Positions 28,351-38,430 of a DNA stretch of 64,000 bases are shown here, in pieces. The notes below the pieces were generated by a model. The model saw nothing but the letters and a program-made list of their open reading frames with translations, ran no database searches and had not been told where the DNA came from. Position numbers and translations under genes: made by a program. The stretch is from Marinobacter szutsaonensis (GTDB lineage: Bacteria; Pseudomonadota; Gammaproteobacteria; Pseudomonadales; Oleiphilaceae): the NCBI RefSeq assembly GCF_039523335.1, contig NZ_BAAAFC010000001.1, positions 1,550,001-1,614,000 on the forward strand, written 5' to 3'. Position 1 is the stretch's first letter; the number at the start of each line of letters is the position of its first letter.

Positions 28351-29274
28351 ATGCAAGACCTCCTTTACTTCTCTCAGCAGCTCATTAACGGGCTGACGAT
28401 CGGGAGCACCTATGCCCTGATCGCCATCGGTTATACGATGGTTTACGGCATCATCGGCATGATCAACTTTGCCCATGGTGAGATCTACATGATCGGCGCC
28501 TACACCGCGCTGATCGCCATTACCGGCCTGGCCTCCCTCGGCGTTGCCTGGCTGCCGGTGATCCTGATCGTGGCGCTGATCTGCGCCATGCTGGTCTCCA
28601 GCTCCATGGGCTGGGCAGTGGAACGGGTCGCTTACCGGCCGGTTCGCGGGCGCCACCGGCTGATCCCGCTGATTTCCGCCATCGGTATGTCCATCTTCCT
28701 GCAGAACTACGTGCACCTGGCACAGGGTTCCCGCAACATCGGCTTCCCGGCCCTGATCGACGGTGGCTTCAATTTTGGTTCCGGCGATGGCTTCCAGATG
28801 TCTCTGTCCTACATGCAGATCACCATCTTCATTACCACGCTGATCTGTATGACAGCCCTGTCGCTGTTCATTGCCCGCTCCCGGACCGGTCGCGCCTGTC
28901 GTGCGGTTTCCCAGGACCTGGGCATGGCCAACCTGCTGGGTATTGATACCAACCGGATCATCTCGGCAACGTTCGTGATCGGCGCAGCCCTCGCTGCCGT
29001 GGCAGGCCTCCTGCTTGGCATGTACTACGGCTCGGTCGATCCCCTGTTCGGCTTCATTGCCGGCCTGAAAGCCTTTACCGCAGCCGTCCTCGGCGGTATC
29101 GGAAGCATCCCGGGCGCCATGCTCGGCGGTCTGATACTCGGCGTGGCAGAAAGCATGACGTCCGGCTACCTCAGCGGCGAGTACAAGGATGTCATCTCGT
29201 TCAGCCTGCTCATTCTGATTCTGCTGTTCAAACCCACCGGCCTGCTTGGCAAACCGGAGGTTGAGAAGATCTGA
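28351..29274 (+). CDS. livH: branched-chain amino acid ABC transporter permease LivH
   Basis: A 307-residue inner-membrane permease with about eight hydrophobic helices. It begins [19 protein letters not shown] at 28351, with CGGAG about 10 bases upstream; an in-frame ATG at 28288 would add 21 non-membrane residues and overlap the livJ terminator region. The family segments [18 protein letters not shown] and [13 protein letters not shown] are present. Its TGA overlaps the livM ATG by one base, indicating translational coupling. With LivM it forms the transmembrane channel of the importer. Confidence 0.95.
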   Translation: MQDLLYFSQQLINGLTIGSTYALIAIGYTMVYGIIGMINFAHGEIYMIGAYTALIAITGLASLGVAWLPVILIVALICAMLVSSSMGWAVERVAYRPVRGRHRLIPLISAIGMSIFLQNYVHLAQGSRNIGFPALIDGGFNFGSGDGFQMSLSYMQITIFITTLICMTALSLFIARSRTGRACRAVSQDLGMANLLGIDTNRIISATFVIGAALAAVAGLLLGMYYGSVDPLFGFIAGLKAFTAAVLGGIGSIPGAMLGGLILGVAESMTSGYLSGEYKDVISFSLLILILLFKPTGLLGKPEVEKI

Positions 29275-30545
29275 TGGCTGCTCATAACCTTAAGCACGCA
29301 CTGTTCTGTGCAATAATCACAATAATCATCGCCTATCCGATCCTGGGGCTGAACCTGGTTGCCCAGGGCACGTCCGTTGGCCTGGAAGGCGCGACCACCG
29401 CGACCGTCGTCAACATCTTCCTGGCGGCCGTTGCGGTTTTCCTGTTCCAGCTGTTCCGCGACAACATCATGGCTGTGTTCGGCAAGGTTCCGAACCTCAA
29501 CCCGCTGGCCAAACGTGGTCCGGTATCCATGGAAAAGCGCCTGCTGATGGAACGGGTGTTCTTTGTTGCAATCATCCTGCTTGCCCTGGTCTGGCCGTTT
29601 ATCGTGTCCCGCGGGGCAGTCGATCTGGCCACCCTGGTGCTCATCTACATCATGCTGGCCCTCGGCCTGAACGTGGTGGTGGGCCTCGCCGGCCTGCTCG
29701 ACCTCGGCTACGTCGCCTTCTATGCGGTGGGGGCCTATACGTTTGCGTTGCTGTCCCAGTACTTCGGGATCTCCTTCTGGCTGGCCTTGCCGATCGGCGC
29801 GCTGCTCGCCGCCCTGTTCGGGTTTGTGCTGGGCTTTCCGGTGCTCCGGTTACGTGGTGACTACCTCGCCATTGTCACCCTGGGCTTCGGGGAGATTATT
29901 CGTATCCTGCTGAACAACTGGACCTCGCTGACCGGCGGCCCCAACGGCATCGGTGGCATTCCGGATCCGACCCTGTTCGGCATGGAGTTCGGCCGCCGGG
30001 TCAAGGAGGAAGGCAATGTCTCCTTCCACGAGACCTTCGGCATTGCCTACTCCGGCGAGCACAAGGTGATCTTCCTGTACCTGATCGCCCTGGTACTGGC
30101 CATCTTCACCTTGCTGGTCATCCGCCGCTTCATGCGTATGCCCGTGGGTCGCGCCTGGGAAGCCCTGCGGGAAGACGAGATCGCAGCCCGCTCACTGGGC
30201 ATGAGCCGCACCGCGGTGAAACTCTCGGCCTTCACCATTGGCGCTTTCTTTGCCGGCTTTGCCGGTACCGTGTTTGCTTCCAAGCAGGGCTTTATCAGCC
30301 CGGAATCCTTCGTATTCCTGGAGTCCGCCATCATCCTGGCCATCGTGGTTCTGGGTGGCATGGGCTCACAGGTCGGGGTGATCCTGGCTGCGATTGCCGT
30401 CACCATCCTGCCCGAGCTCGCCCGGGAGTTCTCTGAATACCGGATGCTCATCTTTGGTGCCGCCATGGTACTGATGATGGTCTGGCGTCCGCAGGGCTTG
30501 TTGCCCATGCGCCGCATTCAAATCGAACTCAAAGAGCAGGGGTGA
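29274..30545 (+). CDS. livM: branched-chain amino acid ABC transporter permease LivM
   Basis: A 423-residue permease, second membrane subunit of the Liv importer. Two N-terminal helices (about 8-30 and 40-58) precede the conserved LivM core, which starts near residue 110 ([34 protein letters not shown], given here as [19 protein letters not shown]). The EAA-like loop [21 protein letters not shown] contacts the ATPases. The length and the extra N-terminal part are normal for gammaproteobacterial LivM. The start overlaps the livH stop; the stop is 6 bases before livG. Confidence 0.95.
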   Translation: MAAHNLKHALFCAIITIIIAYPILGLNLVAQGTSVGLEGATTATVVNIFLAAVAVFLFQLFRDNIMAVFGKVPNLNPLAKRGPVSMEKRLLMERVFFVAIILLALVWPFIVSRGAVDLATLVLIYIMLALGLNVVVGLAGLLDLGYVAFYAVGAYTFALLSQYFGISFWLALPIGALLAALFGFVLGFPVLRLRGDYLAIVTLGFGEIIRILLNNWTSLTGGPNGIGGIPDPTLFGMEFGRRVKEEGNVSFHETFGIAYSGEHKVIFLYLIALVLAIFTLLVIRRFMRMPVGRAWEALREDEIAARSLGMSRTAVKLSAFTIGAFFAGFAGTVFASKQGFISPESFVFLESAIILAIVVLGGMGSQVGVILAAIAVTILPELAREFSEYRMLIFGAAMVLMMVWRPQGLLPMRRIQIELKEQG

Positions 30546-30551
30546 CAGACA

Positions 30552-31307
<756 letters not shown>

Positions 31308-31316
31308 GGACCAACC

Positions 31317-32018
31317 ATGCTAGTACTTGAGAATGTTCATACCCATTACGGGAAAATCGAGGCGCTGCACGGGGTATCGGTCGAGGTAAAGAAAGGCGAG
31401 ATCGTCTCCCTGATCGGTGCCAACGGTGCCGGCAAGACAACCCTGCTGATGACCGTCTGCGGCAGCCCCCAGGCGAGTTCCGGGCGGGTCATCCTGGAAG
31501 GGCGGGACATCACCAACGAGCCCACCTCCCAGATCATGCGCTCCGGCATTTCGATTGTGCCCGAGGGCCGGCGGGTGTTCTCCGGCCTGACCGTGGAGGA
31601 GAATCTGCACATGGGCGGGTTCTTTAACACCAAGGCGGAGATCCGCAAGAGCCAGGACCATGTCTATGACCTGTTCCCCCGGCTCAAGGAGCGGGAGCAC
31701 CAGCGCGCCGGCACCATGTCCGGTGGTGAGCAGCAGATGCTGGCCATCGGCCGGGCCCTGATGAGCAAGCCCCGGATGATCATCCTGGACGAACCGTCCC
31801 TGGGGCTGGCGCCGATCGTGATCCAGCAGATCTTCGAGATCATCGGGCAATTGCGGGAAGAAGGCATTACGGTGTTCCTGGTGGAGCAGAACGCCCACCA
31901 GGCCCTGAACCTGGCGGACCGTGGTTACGTGCTGGAGACCGGACGGATCCGCCTGCACGACACCGGCAAGAACCTGCTGGCCAACCCGGACGTTCGCAAC
32001 GCGTATCTCGGCGGCTGA
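31317..32018 (+). CDS. livF: branched-chain amino acid ABC transporter ATPase LivF
   Basis: A 233-residue ATP-binding subunit completing the transporter. Walker A is GANGAGKTTL, the signature is TMSGGEQQMLAIGRALM and Walker B is MIILDEPSLGLAPI, with FLVEQNAHQAL as the switch region. It is the last gene of the liv operon and is followed after 26 bases by a terminator. The set livJHMGF is complete, so the importer should be functional. Confidence 0.96.
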   Translation: MLVLENVHTHYGKIEALHGVSVEVKKGEIVSLIGANGAGKTTLLMTVCGSPQASSGRVILEGRDITNEPTSQIMRSGISIVPEGRRVFSGLTVEENLHMGGFFNTKAEIRKSQDHVYDLFPRLKEREHQRAGTMSGGEQQMLAIGRALMSKPRMIILDEPSLGLAPIVIQQIFEIIGQLREEGITVFLVEQNAHQALNLADRGYVLETGRIRLHDTGKNLLANPDVRNAYLGG

Positions 32019-32044
32019 CAGCCACCCCGAAGGATCGGCAGAAC

Positions 32045-32077
32045 AGCCGGAGCGTTGGCAACACGCCCCGGCTTTTT
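32045..32077 (+). terminator. rho-independent terminator of the liv operon
   Basis: AGCCGGAGCGT pairs with ACGCCCCGGCT (one mismatch) over seven bases and runs into TTTTT. Confidence 0.88.
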
Positions 32078-32312
32078 GGTCCATATGGCCTGAAAAGAGA
32101 CACATCCCAGCGCCGTCAGCGTGAAAAATCCGACATAAATCAATTACTCACGAATCCTTTCACTTGCGAATCCGGAACTTGGACTATACTCAAGCCAACG
32201 GTCTACCTGTCTCCACAGGACCTGTCAGGGCCGTTCCTTCCCGGCTGTCCCCAATGGGGCCGGCCGGGAGATCAATGCGACGACTGCAAAAAACCACAGA
32301 AAGGAGTGGATA

Positions 32313-32777
32313 ATGAAAAAACTGATCGCTGGTGCAATTCTTCTGGGCGCTTCCTCCATGGCTTTCGCCCAGCCGGGCTGTGGCGTGGGTGCCATGATCT
32401 GGAAAGGACAATCCGGTATTGCTCCCCACGTTCTGGCCGCCACCACCAACGGTACCTTCGGTAACCAGACCTTTGGTATGACTACCGGCACCCTGGGCTG
32501 TCAGACCAACCAGTCTGTTCAATCCATGGCCATGTACATGGACAGCAACATCGACAAGGTTGCCCGTGACATGTCCCGTGGCTCCGGTGAAAACCTCGAC
32601 ACCCTGGCGGTTCTGCTGGGCGTAGAGGAAGCCGACCGTGACGCATTCCGCAAGGTACTCCAGGACAACTTCGCAACCATCTTCCCGGACGCCGACACCA
32701 CTTCTGGTGAAGCCGTGGATGCCATCGTTGCGCTGCTGGAGCAGGACCAGGCTCTGAGCAAATACGTAGCGGCATAA
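32313..32777 (+). CDS. DUF3015 family secreted protein
   Basis: A 154-residue exported protein of unknown function. A signal peptide (MKKLIAGAILLGASSMAFA) is cut before QPGCGVGAMIWKGQSG, a start typical of the DUF3015 family; it keeps the two-Cys pattern (PGCG and TLGCQ) that may form a disulfide. The ribosome-binding site is strong (AAAGGAG). It stands 80 bases before a DUF4105 protein and a lipoprotein hydrolase on the same strand, an association I also recall from pseudomonads and which hints at a shared envelope role. A -10-like TATACT lies at 32185-32190. Confidence 0.85.
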   Translation: MKKLIAGAILLGASSMAFAQPGCGVGAMIWKGQSGIAPHVLAATTNGTFGNQTFGMTTGTLGCQTNQSVQSMAMYMDSNIDKVARDMSRGSGENLDTLAVLLGVEEADRDAFRKVLQDNFATIFPDADTTSGEAVDAIVALLEQDQALSKYVAA

Positions 32778-32857
32778 CAACCGTTAACCGCAAGGAAGGA
32801 CATGGCGCCAGGGACGGCGCCTGACCGATTTCCCAACGACCCGGATCAATCTTCTCC

Positions 32858-34723
32858 ATGGGCCAGACCGTGCGTTTCGGGCAAGCGATTCTCTGCCTTG
32901 CCGTCAGCTTCAACCTCCACGCCAACCAACAGACGATTCCAGAAAACCTGCACAAGGACCCGGCCTGGCTGACACTGGGCCACTACCACACCGACACCTT
33001 CGGCGATGGCTACGCCAGCCAGGCCGACGACCCGGCTTTCTTCCTGAGCGAGAACGGCAAGCACTCGCCCCGGGCCGAGCTTGAAGCCACCCTGGCGGCA
33101 ATCCAGGAACCCGGCGGTGGCAACGATCATGCCCGCTGCCGTTTCCCGGCCCGGGATGCCTGGCTCCGGGACCGCCTGGACCTGCCGGACTCGGAAGTAT
33201 CCTGTCCGGACTACCAGGACTGGAAAGACACCCTGAATACTGAAACCGTCACCCTGGTATTTGCAGCTTCCTACCTGAACAGCCCTTCCTCCATGTTCGG
33301 GCACACCTTCCTGCGGCTGGACCCGCCCCAGGAAGACGAGGAGACCAACCTGCTGCTGGCCAATACCATTTCCTATGCCGCCGATGCCGCCGCCCACGAC
33401 AGTGAGATCCTGTTTGCCTACAAGGGCATCTTCGGCGGCTATCCAGGCATCACCACGGTGCAGCCCTATTACGAAAAGATCCGTCTGTACTCGGACATCG
33501 AACACCGGGACCTGTGGGAATACACCCTGAATCTGGACCAGAGCGAGGTCGACCTGCTGCTGGCCCACGCCTGGGAAATCCAGGACAAGAACTTTGACTA
33601 CTATTTTTTCGACGAGAACTGTGCCTACCGGCTTCTGGCACTGATTGATGTGGCGCGCCCGGGAACCGACCTGCTGGGTGAAGTGAGCACTCACGCCATC
33701 CCCTCTGATACCGTCCGCTGGGTCGTGGACAAGAACCTGGTGGAAGAAGTGTATTACCGGCCCTCGGCGGCCACTTCGGTGGCTTACCAGATCTCGGAGC
33801 TGCCGGACGAGCATCAGACCCTGTCGGCAGCGATCGCCAACGGCTATGTCGAGACAGATGCACCCGAGGTCCAACAACTGAGTGACCGGGAACGGGCCAA
33901 GGTGCTGGATGCTACCTACGATTATGTGCGTTACCAGAGTGAGGCCGAAGGCTGGCCCAGGGAACATGCCGCGCCTTTGTCCCACCAGCTGCTGGTTTCC
34001 CGGAGCCGGATTGGCGGTGTGGATACCAGCTCCCGGCCACCGGAGCCCGAGGTCCGCGATGACCAGGGCCATGACACCTTCCGGGTAAGCCTGGGAGCCG
34101 GTCAGCTGGCTCACCGGGAATTTACCCAGCTCACCTTCCGGCCGGCCTACCACGACGTGCTGGACCCTCCGGCGGGGTACCGGCCCGGCGCGCAGCTGCA
34201 GTTCCTGCGCCTGGATGCCCGATACTACACAGACAACGACGAGTTGCAGGTGGAACAACTGGTGGGCGTGGAAATCCGTTCCCTGAGCCCCAGGGACCAG
34301 TTCTTCTCGCCGCTGTCCTGGCAGGTCGGTTTTGGCGGAAGACGGACGGACACTGGCGAGGACCGGGTACTGGTGCCCTATCTTGAAGGCGGTGCTGGAG
34401 GCAGCTGGGCGCTGGGGGATTCCACCCAGGCTTTCGCTATTGCCACCGCCGACCTGGAAATCGACGACGACCTGCGCCGGGGCTATGACGCCGCGCCGGG
34501 CGCGGACCTCGGCATACTGCACCAGAACAACCGGTTCAGCCTGATGGCCGGCGCCCGGACCAAGGCCTGGATTGTCAGCAGCCAGCACCGCCAGGATCAG
34601 GCGTATATCAAAGGCAACTGGCACTTCGGCCGGGCCCTCAGCCTGTTTGCCGAGTTCACCCGTGAAGATCATTACGACAGGTACCAGAGCACATGGCACG
34701 CCGGACTACACGCCTACTTCTGA
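32858..34723 (+). CDS. DUF4105 (Lnb N-terminal-type) envelope protein
   Basis: A 621-residue exported protein. The signal peptide ends near ANQQ (AILCLAVSFNLHA). The DUF4105 core follows, with the blocks YLNSPSSMFGHTFLRL and NFDYYFFDENCAYRLLALID, where His, Asn and Cys are candidate catalytic residues. The last 220 residues alternate like beta strands and end in GLHAYF, an aromatic C-terminus of an outer-membrane barrel, so the protein may be a periplasmic enzyme domain joined to a barrel. A related Gram-positive family (Lnb) modifies lipoproteins, but transfer of that function here is inference only. Its end overlaps the next gene by 31 bases. Confidence 0.82.
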   Translation: MGQTVRFGQAILCLAVSFNLHANQQTIPENLHKDPAWLTLGHYHTDTFGDGYASQADDPAFFLSENGKHSPRAELEATLAAIQEPGGGNDHARCRFPARDAWLRDRLDLPDSEVSCPDYQDWKDTLNTETVTLVFAASYLNSPSSMFGHTFLRLDPPQEDEETNLLLANTISYAADAAAHDSEILFAYKGIFGGYPGITTVQPYYEKIRLYSDIEHRDLWEYTLNLDQSEVDLLLAHAWEIQDKNFDYYFFDENCAYRLLALIDVARPGTDLLGEVSTHAIPSDTVRWVVDKNLVEEVYYRPSAATSVAYQISELPDEHQTLSAAIANGYVETDAPEVQQLSDRERAKVLDATYDYVRYQSEAEGWPREHAAPLSHQLLVSRSRIGGVDTSSRPPEPEVRDDQGHDTFRVSLGAGQLAHREFTQLTFRPAYHDVLDPPAGYRPGAQLQFLRLDARYYTDNDELQVEQLVGVEIRSLSPRDQFFSPLSWQVGFGGRRTDTGEDRVLVPYLEGGAGGSWALGDSTQAFAIATADLEIDDDLRRGYDAAPGADLGILHQNNRFSLMAGARTKAWIVSSQHRQDQAYIKGNWHFGRALSLFAEFTREDHYDRYQSTWHAGLHAYF

Positions 34724-35586
34724 GCCTCAGGCAACCGCTGTTCACCGCCCTGATCGCCGCTTTGGCGGTCATTCAGAGCGGCTGCAGCAGTGTTTTCTTC
34801 TACCCCGATGACATCACCTATGTCACCCCGGACCGGCTCAACCTCGATTACCAGGACGTCTATCTGGATACCGCGGACGGCGAGAGGCTTCACGGCTGGT
34901 GGCTGCCGGCCCAGACGGACGATGATGAGCCTCTGGGTACGGTGTATTTCCTGCACGGTAATGCCCAGAACATCAGCAGTCATATCCTGAACGTCGCCTG
35001 GCTGCCTGAGCAAGGCTATAACGTGTTCACCATCGACTACCGGGGCTTCGGCCGGTCCACCGGAGATGCGGACATAGAGGGCGCCCTCCACGACGTGGAG
35101 ACCGGGTTTCGATGGCTGGTTAGCCGTAAGGACGTGGCCGACAAGCCCATTTTTATGCTCGGCCAGAGCCTTGGCGGTGCCCTCGGGATTGCCCTGGCCA
35201 GTGAATGGGTGCAGCGGGGGGAACGCCCGGCCCTGGACGGCGTCGTCCTCGATGGCACCTTCTCCGGCTTCCGGCGCATTGCCCGGGAAAAGCTTGATGC
35301 ATTCTGGCTGACCTGGCCGTTCCAGGCGCCGCTGAGCTGGACCATCCCCTCGGAATACGAAGGGGTGGAAAGGATTGACGACATTGCACCAGTACCGGTG
35401 ATGGTGATTCACAGCGCGCGGGACGGGATCATTCCGTTTCACCATGGGGTGGCGCTGTATGAGGCGGCTGGGGAGCCGAAGCGGTTTTTGCAGACCGATA
35501 CGGGGCATGGGTCGACGTTTGTGATTCCCGCTTATCGGGAGGCGGTGTTGAAGTTTTTGGGAGACGGTAAAAATGGGGTCAGATGA
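34693..35586 (+). CDS. alpha/beta hydrolase lipoprotein
   Basis: A 297-residue serine hydrolase with a lipoprotein signal ending IQSGCSS (Cys31), so it should be anchored in the envelope. The oxyanion region is FLHGNAQN, the nucleophile elbow is GQSLGG, and the acid and histidine appear in HSARDGIIPF and DTGHGSTF. It overlaps the DUF4105 gene by 31 bases, so the two are co-expressed. The final codons (NGVR and TGA) fall inside a 30-nt palindrome at 35575-35604, meaning that the repeat supplies the natural end of the protein or that an original C-terminus was replaced. Substrate unknown. Confidence 0.88.
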   Translation: MARRTTRLLLSLRQPLFTALIAALAVIQSGCSSVFFYPDDITYVTPDRLNLDYQDVYLDTADGERLHGWWLPAQTDDDEPLGTVYFLHGNAQNISSHILNVAWLPEQGYNVFTIDYRGFGRSTGDADIEGALHDVETGFRWLVSRKDVADKPIFMLGQSLGGALGIALASEWVQRGERPALDGVVLDGTFSGFRRIAREKLDAFWLTWPFQAPLSWTIPSEYEGVERIDDIAPVPVMVIHSARDGIIPFHHGVALYEAAGEPKRFLQTDTGHGSTFVIPAYREAVLKFLGDGKNGVR

Positions 35587-35604
35587 AAGTTTTCATCAGA
35601 CCCC
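35575..35604. repeat. 30-nt palindrome family copy containing a stop codon
   Basis: Left arm GGGGTCAG, right arm CAGACCCC, centre ATGAAAGTTTTCAT. The hydrolase gene ends at the TGA within its left half. It is the first of four copies in 224 bp. Confidence 0.93.
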
Positions 35605-35625
35605 GGGGGGAGCTGGTTTGAAGAT

Positions 35626-35655
35626 GGGGTCAGATGAAAGCCTTCATCTGACCCC
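35626..35655. repeat. 30-nt palindrome family copy
   Basis: Arms GGGGTCAG/CTGACCCC, centre ATGAAAGCCTTCAT; second in the cluster between the hydrolase and pnp. Confidence 0.95.
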
Positions 35656-35693
35656 GAGTTTAGGCCCGACTTCGAGAAAGGCATTGTGAAAAT

Positions 35694-35723
35694 GGGGTCA
35701 GATGAAGGCTTTCATCTGACCCC
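35694..35723. repeat. 30-nt palindrome family copy
   Basis: Arms GGGGTCAG/CTGACCCC, centre ATGAAGGCTTTCAT; third in the cluster. Confidence 0.95.
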
Positions 35724-35768
35724 GGCTTAGGCTTAGAGGCCCGGCTACGGAGTTTCAGGCACAAAAAA

Positions 35769-35798
35769 GGGGTCAGAAGAAAGCTTTCTTCTGACCCC
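35769..35798. repeat. 30-nt palindrome family, perfect GAAGAA variant
   Basis: Fully symmetric with centre AAGAAAGCTTTCTT. It lies 18 bases beyond the pnp stop. On the minus strand it is followed by CTTTTTTGTG, so it should terminate pnp transcription. Confidence 0.95.
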
Positions 35799-35816
35799 TG
35801 TCTTTACCGCTGGCTA

Positions 35817-37937
35817 TCAGTCAGTGAAGTCGGTGGGCTGCTCGCCTTCCTTCACTTCCTTCATGGACAGCTTTACGCGGCCGCGGTTGTCCACGTCCAG
35901 TACCTTGACCAGAACTTCCTGGCCTTCGCTGAGCTCGTCGGTGACGTTCTCGATGCGGCGGTCGGAGATCTGGGAGATGTGCACCAGACCATCCTTGCCG
36001 GGCAGGATGTTGACGAAGGCACCGAAGTCCACGATGCGCTCAACGCGGCCCTTGTAGATGGCACCGACTTCGATCTCGGCAGTGATTTCCTTGACGCGGT
36101 TGACCGCAGCCTGGGCAGCCGCCTGGTTGTCAGCGTAGATCTTCACGTTGCCGTCGTCGTCCAGATCGATGGAGGCACCGGTCTCGTCACAGATACCACG
36201 GATCACGGAGCCACCCTTGCCGATCACGTCACGGATCTTGTCCGGATGGATCTTGATGGTGGTGATGCTCGGTGCCCGCTCGGACAGCTCGGAACGCGGC
36301 TCGGCGATGACCTTGTTCATCTCGCCCAGGATGTGCAGACGCGCTTCGTGGGCCTGCTCCAGGGCGATTTCCATGATCTCGTCGGTGATACCGTTGATCT
36401 TGATGTCCATCTGCAGGGCAGTAACACCGTCTTTGGTACCGGCTACCTTGAAGTCCATGTCGCCGAGGTGATCCTCGTCACCCAGGATATCGGTCAGAAC
36501 CGCGAACTTGTCGCCTTCCTTGACCAGGCCCATGGCGATACCGGCTACGGCCGCCTTGATGGGTACACCGGCATCCATCAGCGCCAGACTGGAACCACAG
36601 ACAGACGCCATGGAGCTGGAACCGTTGGATTCGGTGATCTCGGAAACCGCACGGATCGCGTACGGGAACTCTTCGAGGGTCGGCATAACCGCCAGAACAC
36701 CGCGCTTGGCCAGACGGCCATGGCCCACTTCACGACGGCCCGGAGAGCCGACACGACCAGCTTCGCCTACGGAGTACGGAGGGAAGTTGTAGTGGAACAG
36801 GAACGGATCCTTGCGCTCGCCTTCCAGGGCGTCAATGATCTGCACGTCCCGGGAAGTACCGAGGGTGGCAGTCACGATGGCCTGGGTCTCGCCACGGGTA
36901 AACAGGGCAGAACCGTGAACGCTGGGCAGGACGCCCACTTCGATTTCGATCGGACGAACGGTCTTGTTGTCACGGCCGTCGATCCGCGGCTTGCCATCAA
37001 TAACCTGCTGGCGAACCACGTTCTTCTCGATCTTGCCGAAGTACTTCTTGACCTCTTCCTCGGACGGCTGACCTTCCTCTTCGCCGGCAAACTTCTCTAC
37101 CGCCGCGGATTTGATCTCGCCCAGACGCTCGTAGCGGGCCATCTTGTCACGAATACCATACGCTTCTTCGATAGCACCGCTGAATTCGCCCTTGATGGCT
37201 TCGAGCAGCTCGGCGTTCTCCGGCTCCGGCTTCCACTCCCAGCGCGGCTTGCCAATTTCTGCGGCAAATTCCTTGATAGCGGAAATAGCGGTCTGCATCT
37301 GCTGGTGCGCGAAAAGAACGCCACCAAGCATCTGGTCTTCGCTCAGGCCGTCGGCTTCGGATTCAACCATCAGCACCGCATCTTCGGTGCCAGCCACAAC
37401 CATGTTCAGCATGGAGCTTTCCAGCTGTTCAAAGGTCGGGTTCAGGAAGTAACCGTTGTCGTCGGTGAAACCGACACGGGCGGCACCGATCGGGCCATCA
37501 AACGGAATACCGGAAACGGCGAGTGCCGCAGAGGCGGCCAACATCGCAGCGATATCCGGATCGTGTTCCTTGCTGGCAGACATGACGGTACAGATCACCT
37601 GTACTTCGTTCATGTAACCATTCGGGAACAGCGGGCGGATCGGACGGTCGATCAGGCGGGAGGTCAGGGTTTCCTTTTCGGAGGGGCGACCTTCACGCTT
37701 GAAGAAGCCACCCGGGATCTTACCGGCAGCGTAGGTCTTCTCCTGATAGTTTACGGTCAGCGGGAAGAACGGCTGACCCGGCTTCGCTTCCTTGGCACCG
37801 ACCACGGTACCCAGAACAGCGGTGTCACCGGTAGAGACCAATACAGAACCGGTAGCCTGACGGGCAATACGGCCGGTTTCCAGGGTGAAGGTTTCCCCAC
37901 CCATTTCGAATGTTTTCTTGGTTGGTTGCAAATGCAC
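35817..37937 (-). CDS. pnp: polyribonucleotide nucleotidyltransferase (PNPase)
   Basis: A 706-residue phosphorolytic 3'-5' exoribonuclease and degradosome partner. Two RNase PH-like domains flank a helical domain; motifs include [12 protein letters not shown] and RRGSPGRRE-like sequence ([12 protein letters not shown]). They are followed by a KH domain ([15 protein letters not shown], near residue 565) and an S1 domain ([18 protein letters not shown], near 625). The start is a GTG at 37937 with AGGAG seven bases before it. It lies downstream of rpsO as in other gammaproteobacteria, but with an unusually long and structured leader (about 490 bases) where autoregulation through RNase III cleavage is expected. 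Confidence 0.97.
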   Translation of the reverse strand: MHLQPTKKTFEMGGETFTLETGRIARQATGSVLVSTGDTAVLGTVVGAKEAKPGQPFFPLTVNYQEKTYAAGKIPGGFFKREGRPSEKETLTSRLIDRPIRPLFPNGYMNEVQVICTVMSASKEHDPDIAAMLAASAALAVSGIPFDGPIGAARVGFTDDNGYFLNPTFEQLESSMLNMVVAGTEDAVLMVESEADGLSEDQMLGGVLFAHQQMQTAISAIKEFAAEIGKPRWEWKPEPENAELLEAIKGEFSGAIEEAYGIRDKMARYERLGEIKSAAVEKFAGEEEGQPSEEEVKKYFGKIEKNVVRQQVIDGKPRIDGRDNKTVRPIEIEVGVLPSVHGSALFTRGETQAIVTATLGTSRDVQIIDALEGERKDPFLFHYNFPPYSVGEAGRVGSPGRREVGHGRLAKRGVLAVMPTLEEFPYAIRAVSEITESNGSSSMASVCGSSLALMDAGVPIKAAVAGIAMGLVKEGDKFAVLTDILGDEDHLGDMDFKVAGTKDGVTALQMDIKINGITDEIMEIALEQAHEARLHILGEMNKVIAEPRSELSERAPSITTIKIHPDKIRDVIGKGGSVIRGICDETGASIDLDDDGNVKIYADNQAAAQAAVNRVKEITAEIEVGAIYKGRVERIVDFGAFVNILPGKDGLVHISQISDRRIENVTDELSEGQEVLVKVLDVDNRGRVKLSMKEVKEGEQPTDFTD

Positions 37938-37986
37938 AACAAACTCCTGCTTTTTCAGTCATGAATCCGGGGTTTGCCGTGAAGGT

Positions 37987-38016
37987 GGGGTCAGATGAAA
38001 GCTTTCATCTGACCCC
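37987..38016. repeat. 30-nt palindrome family, perfect copy
   Basis: Centre ATGAAAGCTTTCAT, followed by GTTTTC. First of a 61-bp-period array upstream of pnp. Confidence 0.95.
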
Positions 38017-38047
38017 GTTTTCAGGCCGAACCCGGAGTGTTGAACCT

Positions 38048-38077
38048 GGGGTCAGATGAAAGCTTTCATCTGACCCC
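38048..38077. repeat. 30-nt palindrome family, perfect copy
   Basis: Identical to the copy at 37987. The 31-base spacers after both copies are alignable (both start GTTTTCA and end GAACC plus one or two bases), so the repeating unit is 61 bp. Confidence 0.95.
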
Positions 38078-38108
38078 GTTTTCAAGTCAGCTCCAGAGTA
38101 TGGAACCC

Positions 38109-38140
38109 GGGGCCAGATCAGCTGATCTGCCCCCTTTTTT
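38109..38140 (+). repeat. shortened palindrome, third unit of the 61-bp array
   Basis: GGGGC, the perfect 16-bp palindrome CAGATCAGCTGATCTG, then CCCCC and six T residues. Outer pairs match the family but the centre differs. It starts exactly 61 bp after the previous copy and is a good rightward terminator shape. Confidence 0.7.
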
Positions 38141-38194
38141 ATCTGACTGCAGGTGCTTGCGTGATACTCGGAAGGGACAACCCGTCTGAAAGCT

Positions 38195-38270
38195 AACAGG
38201 CTGTTGCAAAACCCCGGTCAAGAGGATGGCTCATCGATGCCATCCGGCCCGGGCTTTTCAACAACCTGCT
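38195..38270. repeat. long composite inverted repeat in the pnp leader
   Basis: The outer arms (38195-38217 and 38248-38270) match with a few mismatches and contain CTGTTGCAAAA and CTTTTCAACAAC. Inside, GGATGGC and GCCATCC form a second perfect stem. The predicted RNA stem of over 25 pairs is a candidate RNase III site. Confidence 0.6.
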
Positions 38271-38350
38271 ATCAATTTCGGCTTTCGGTTACGACAGGGA
38301 ATCCTTCGGTATCACTGACAAATCAACTGCAGCTTTTTGCGCTTGAGAAA

Positions 38351-38381
38351 AGCTCAACCGGGGGCCCGAAGGCCCACCGGT
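38351..38381 (-). terminator. hairpin after rpsO
   Basis: On the minus strand TCAACCGG and CCGGTTGA pair, with GGGCC/GGCCC inside, followed by GCTTTTCTC. It is a partial terminator or a 3'-end stabiliser of rpsO mRNA. Confidence 0.55.
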
Positions 38382-38430
38382 TGACGGCCTGTTCCAGCAC
38401 GGGGAACAGGCCCCAGGTCGAAAACCCGGA

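Larger units (their letters stand above)
37938..38430. other. structured rpsO-pnp intergenic region
   Basis: 493 bases without a gene. In minus-strand order it holds two hairpins after rpsO (CCTGTTCC/GGAACAGG near 38390-38412 and a GC-rich stem at 38351-38381), a long composite stem (38195-38270) and three palindromes at an exact 61-bp period. It forms the pnp leader if pnp is transcribed from rpsO. Confidence 0.7.

Noticed and set aside
35979-37964. Long open frame opposite pnp
   Set aside because: Antisense to PNPase along almost its full length, low-complexity composition, no start signal.
37987-38140. CRISPR array
   Set aside because: Only three units, the repeats are full palindromes, the spacers resemble each other and no cas gene is present.
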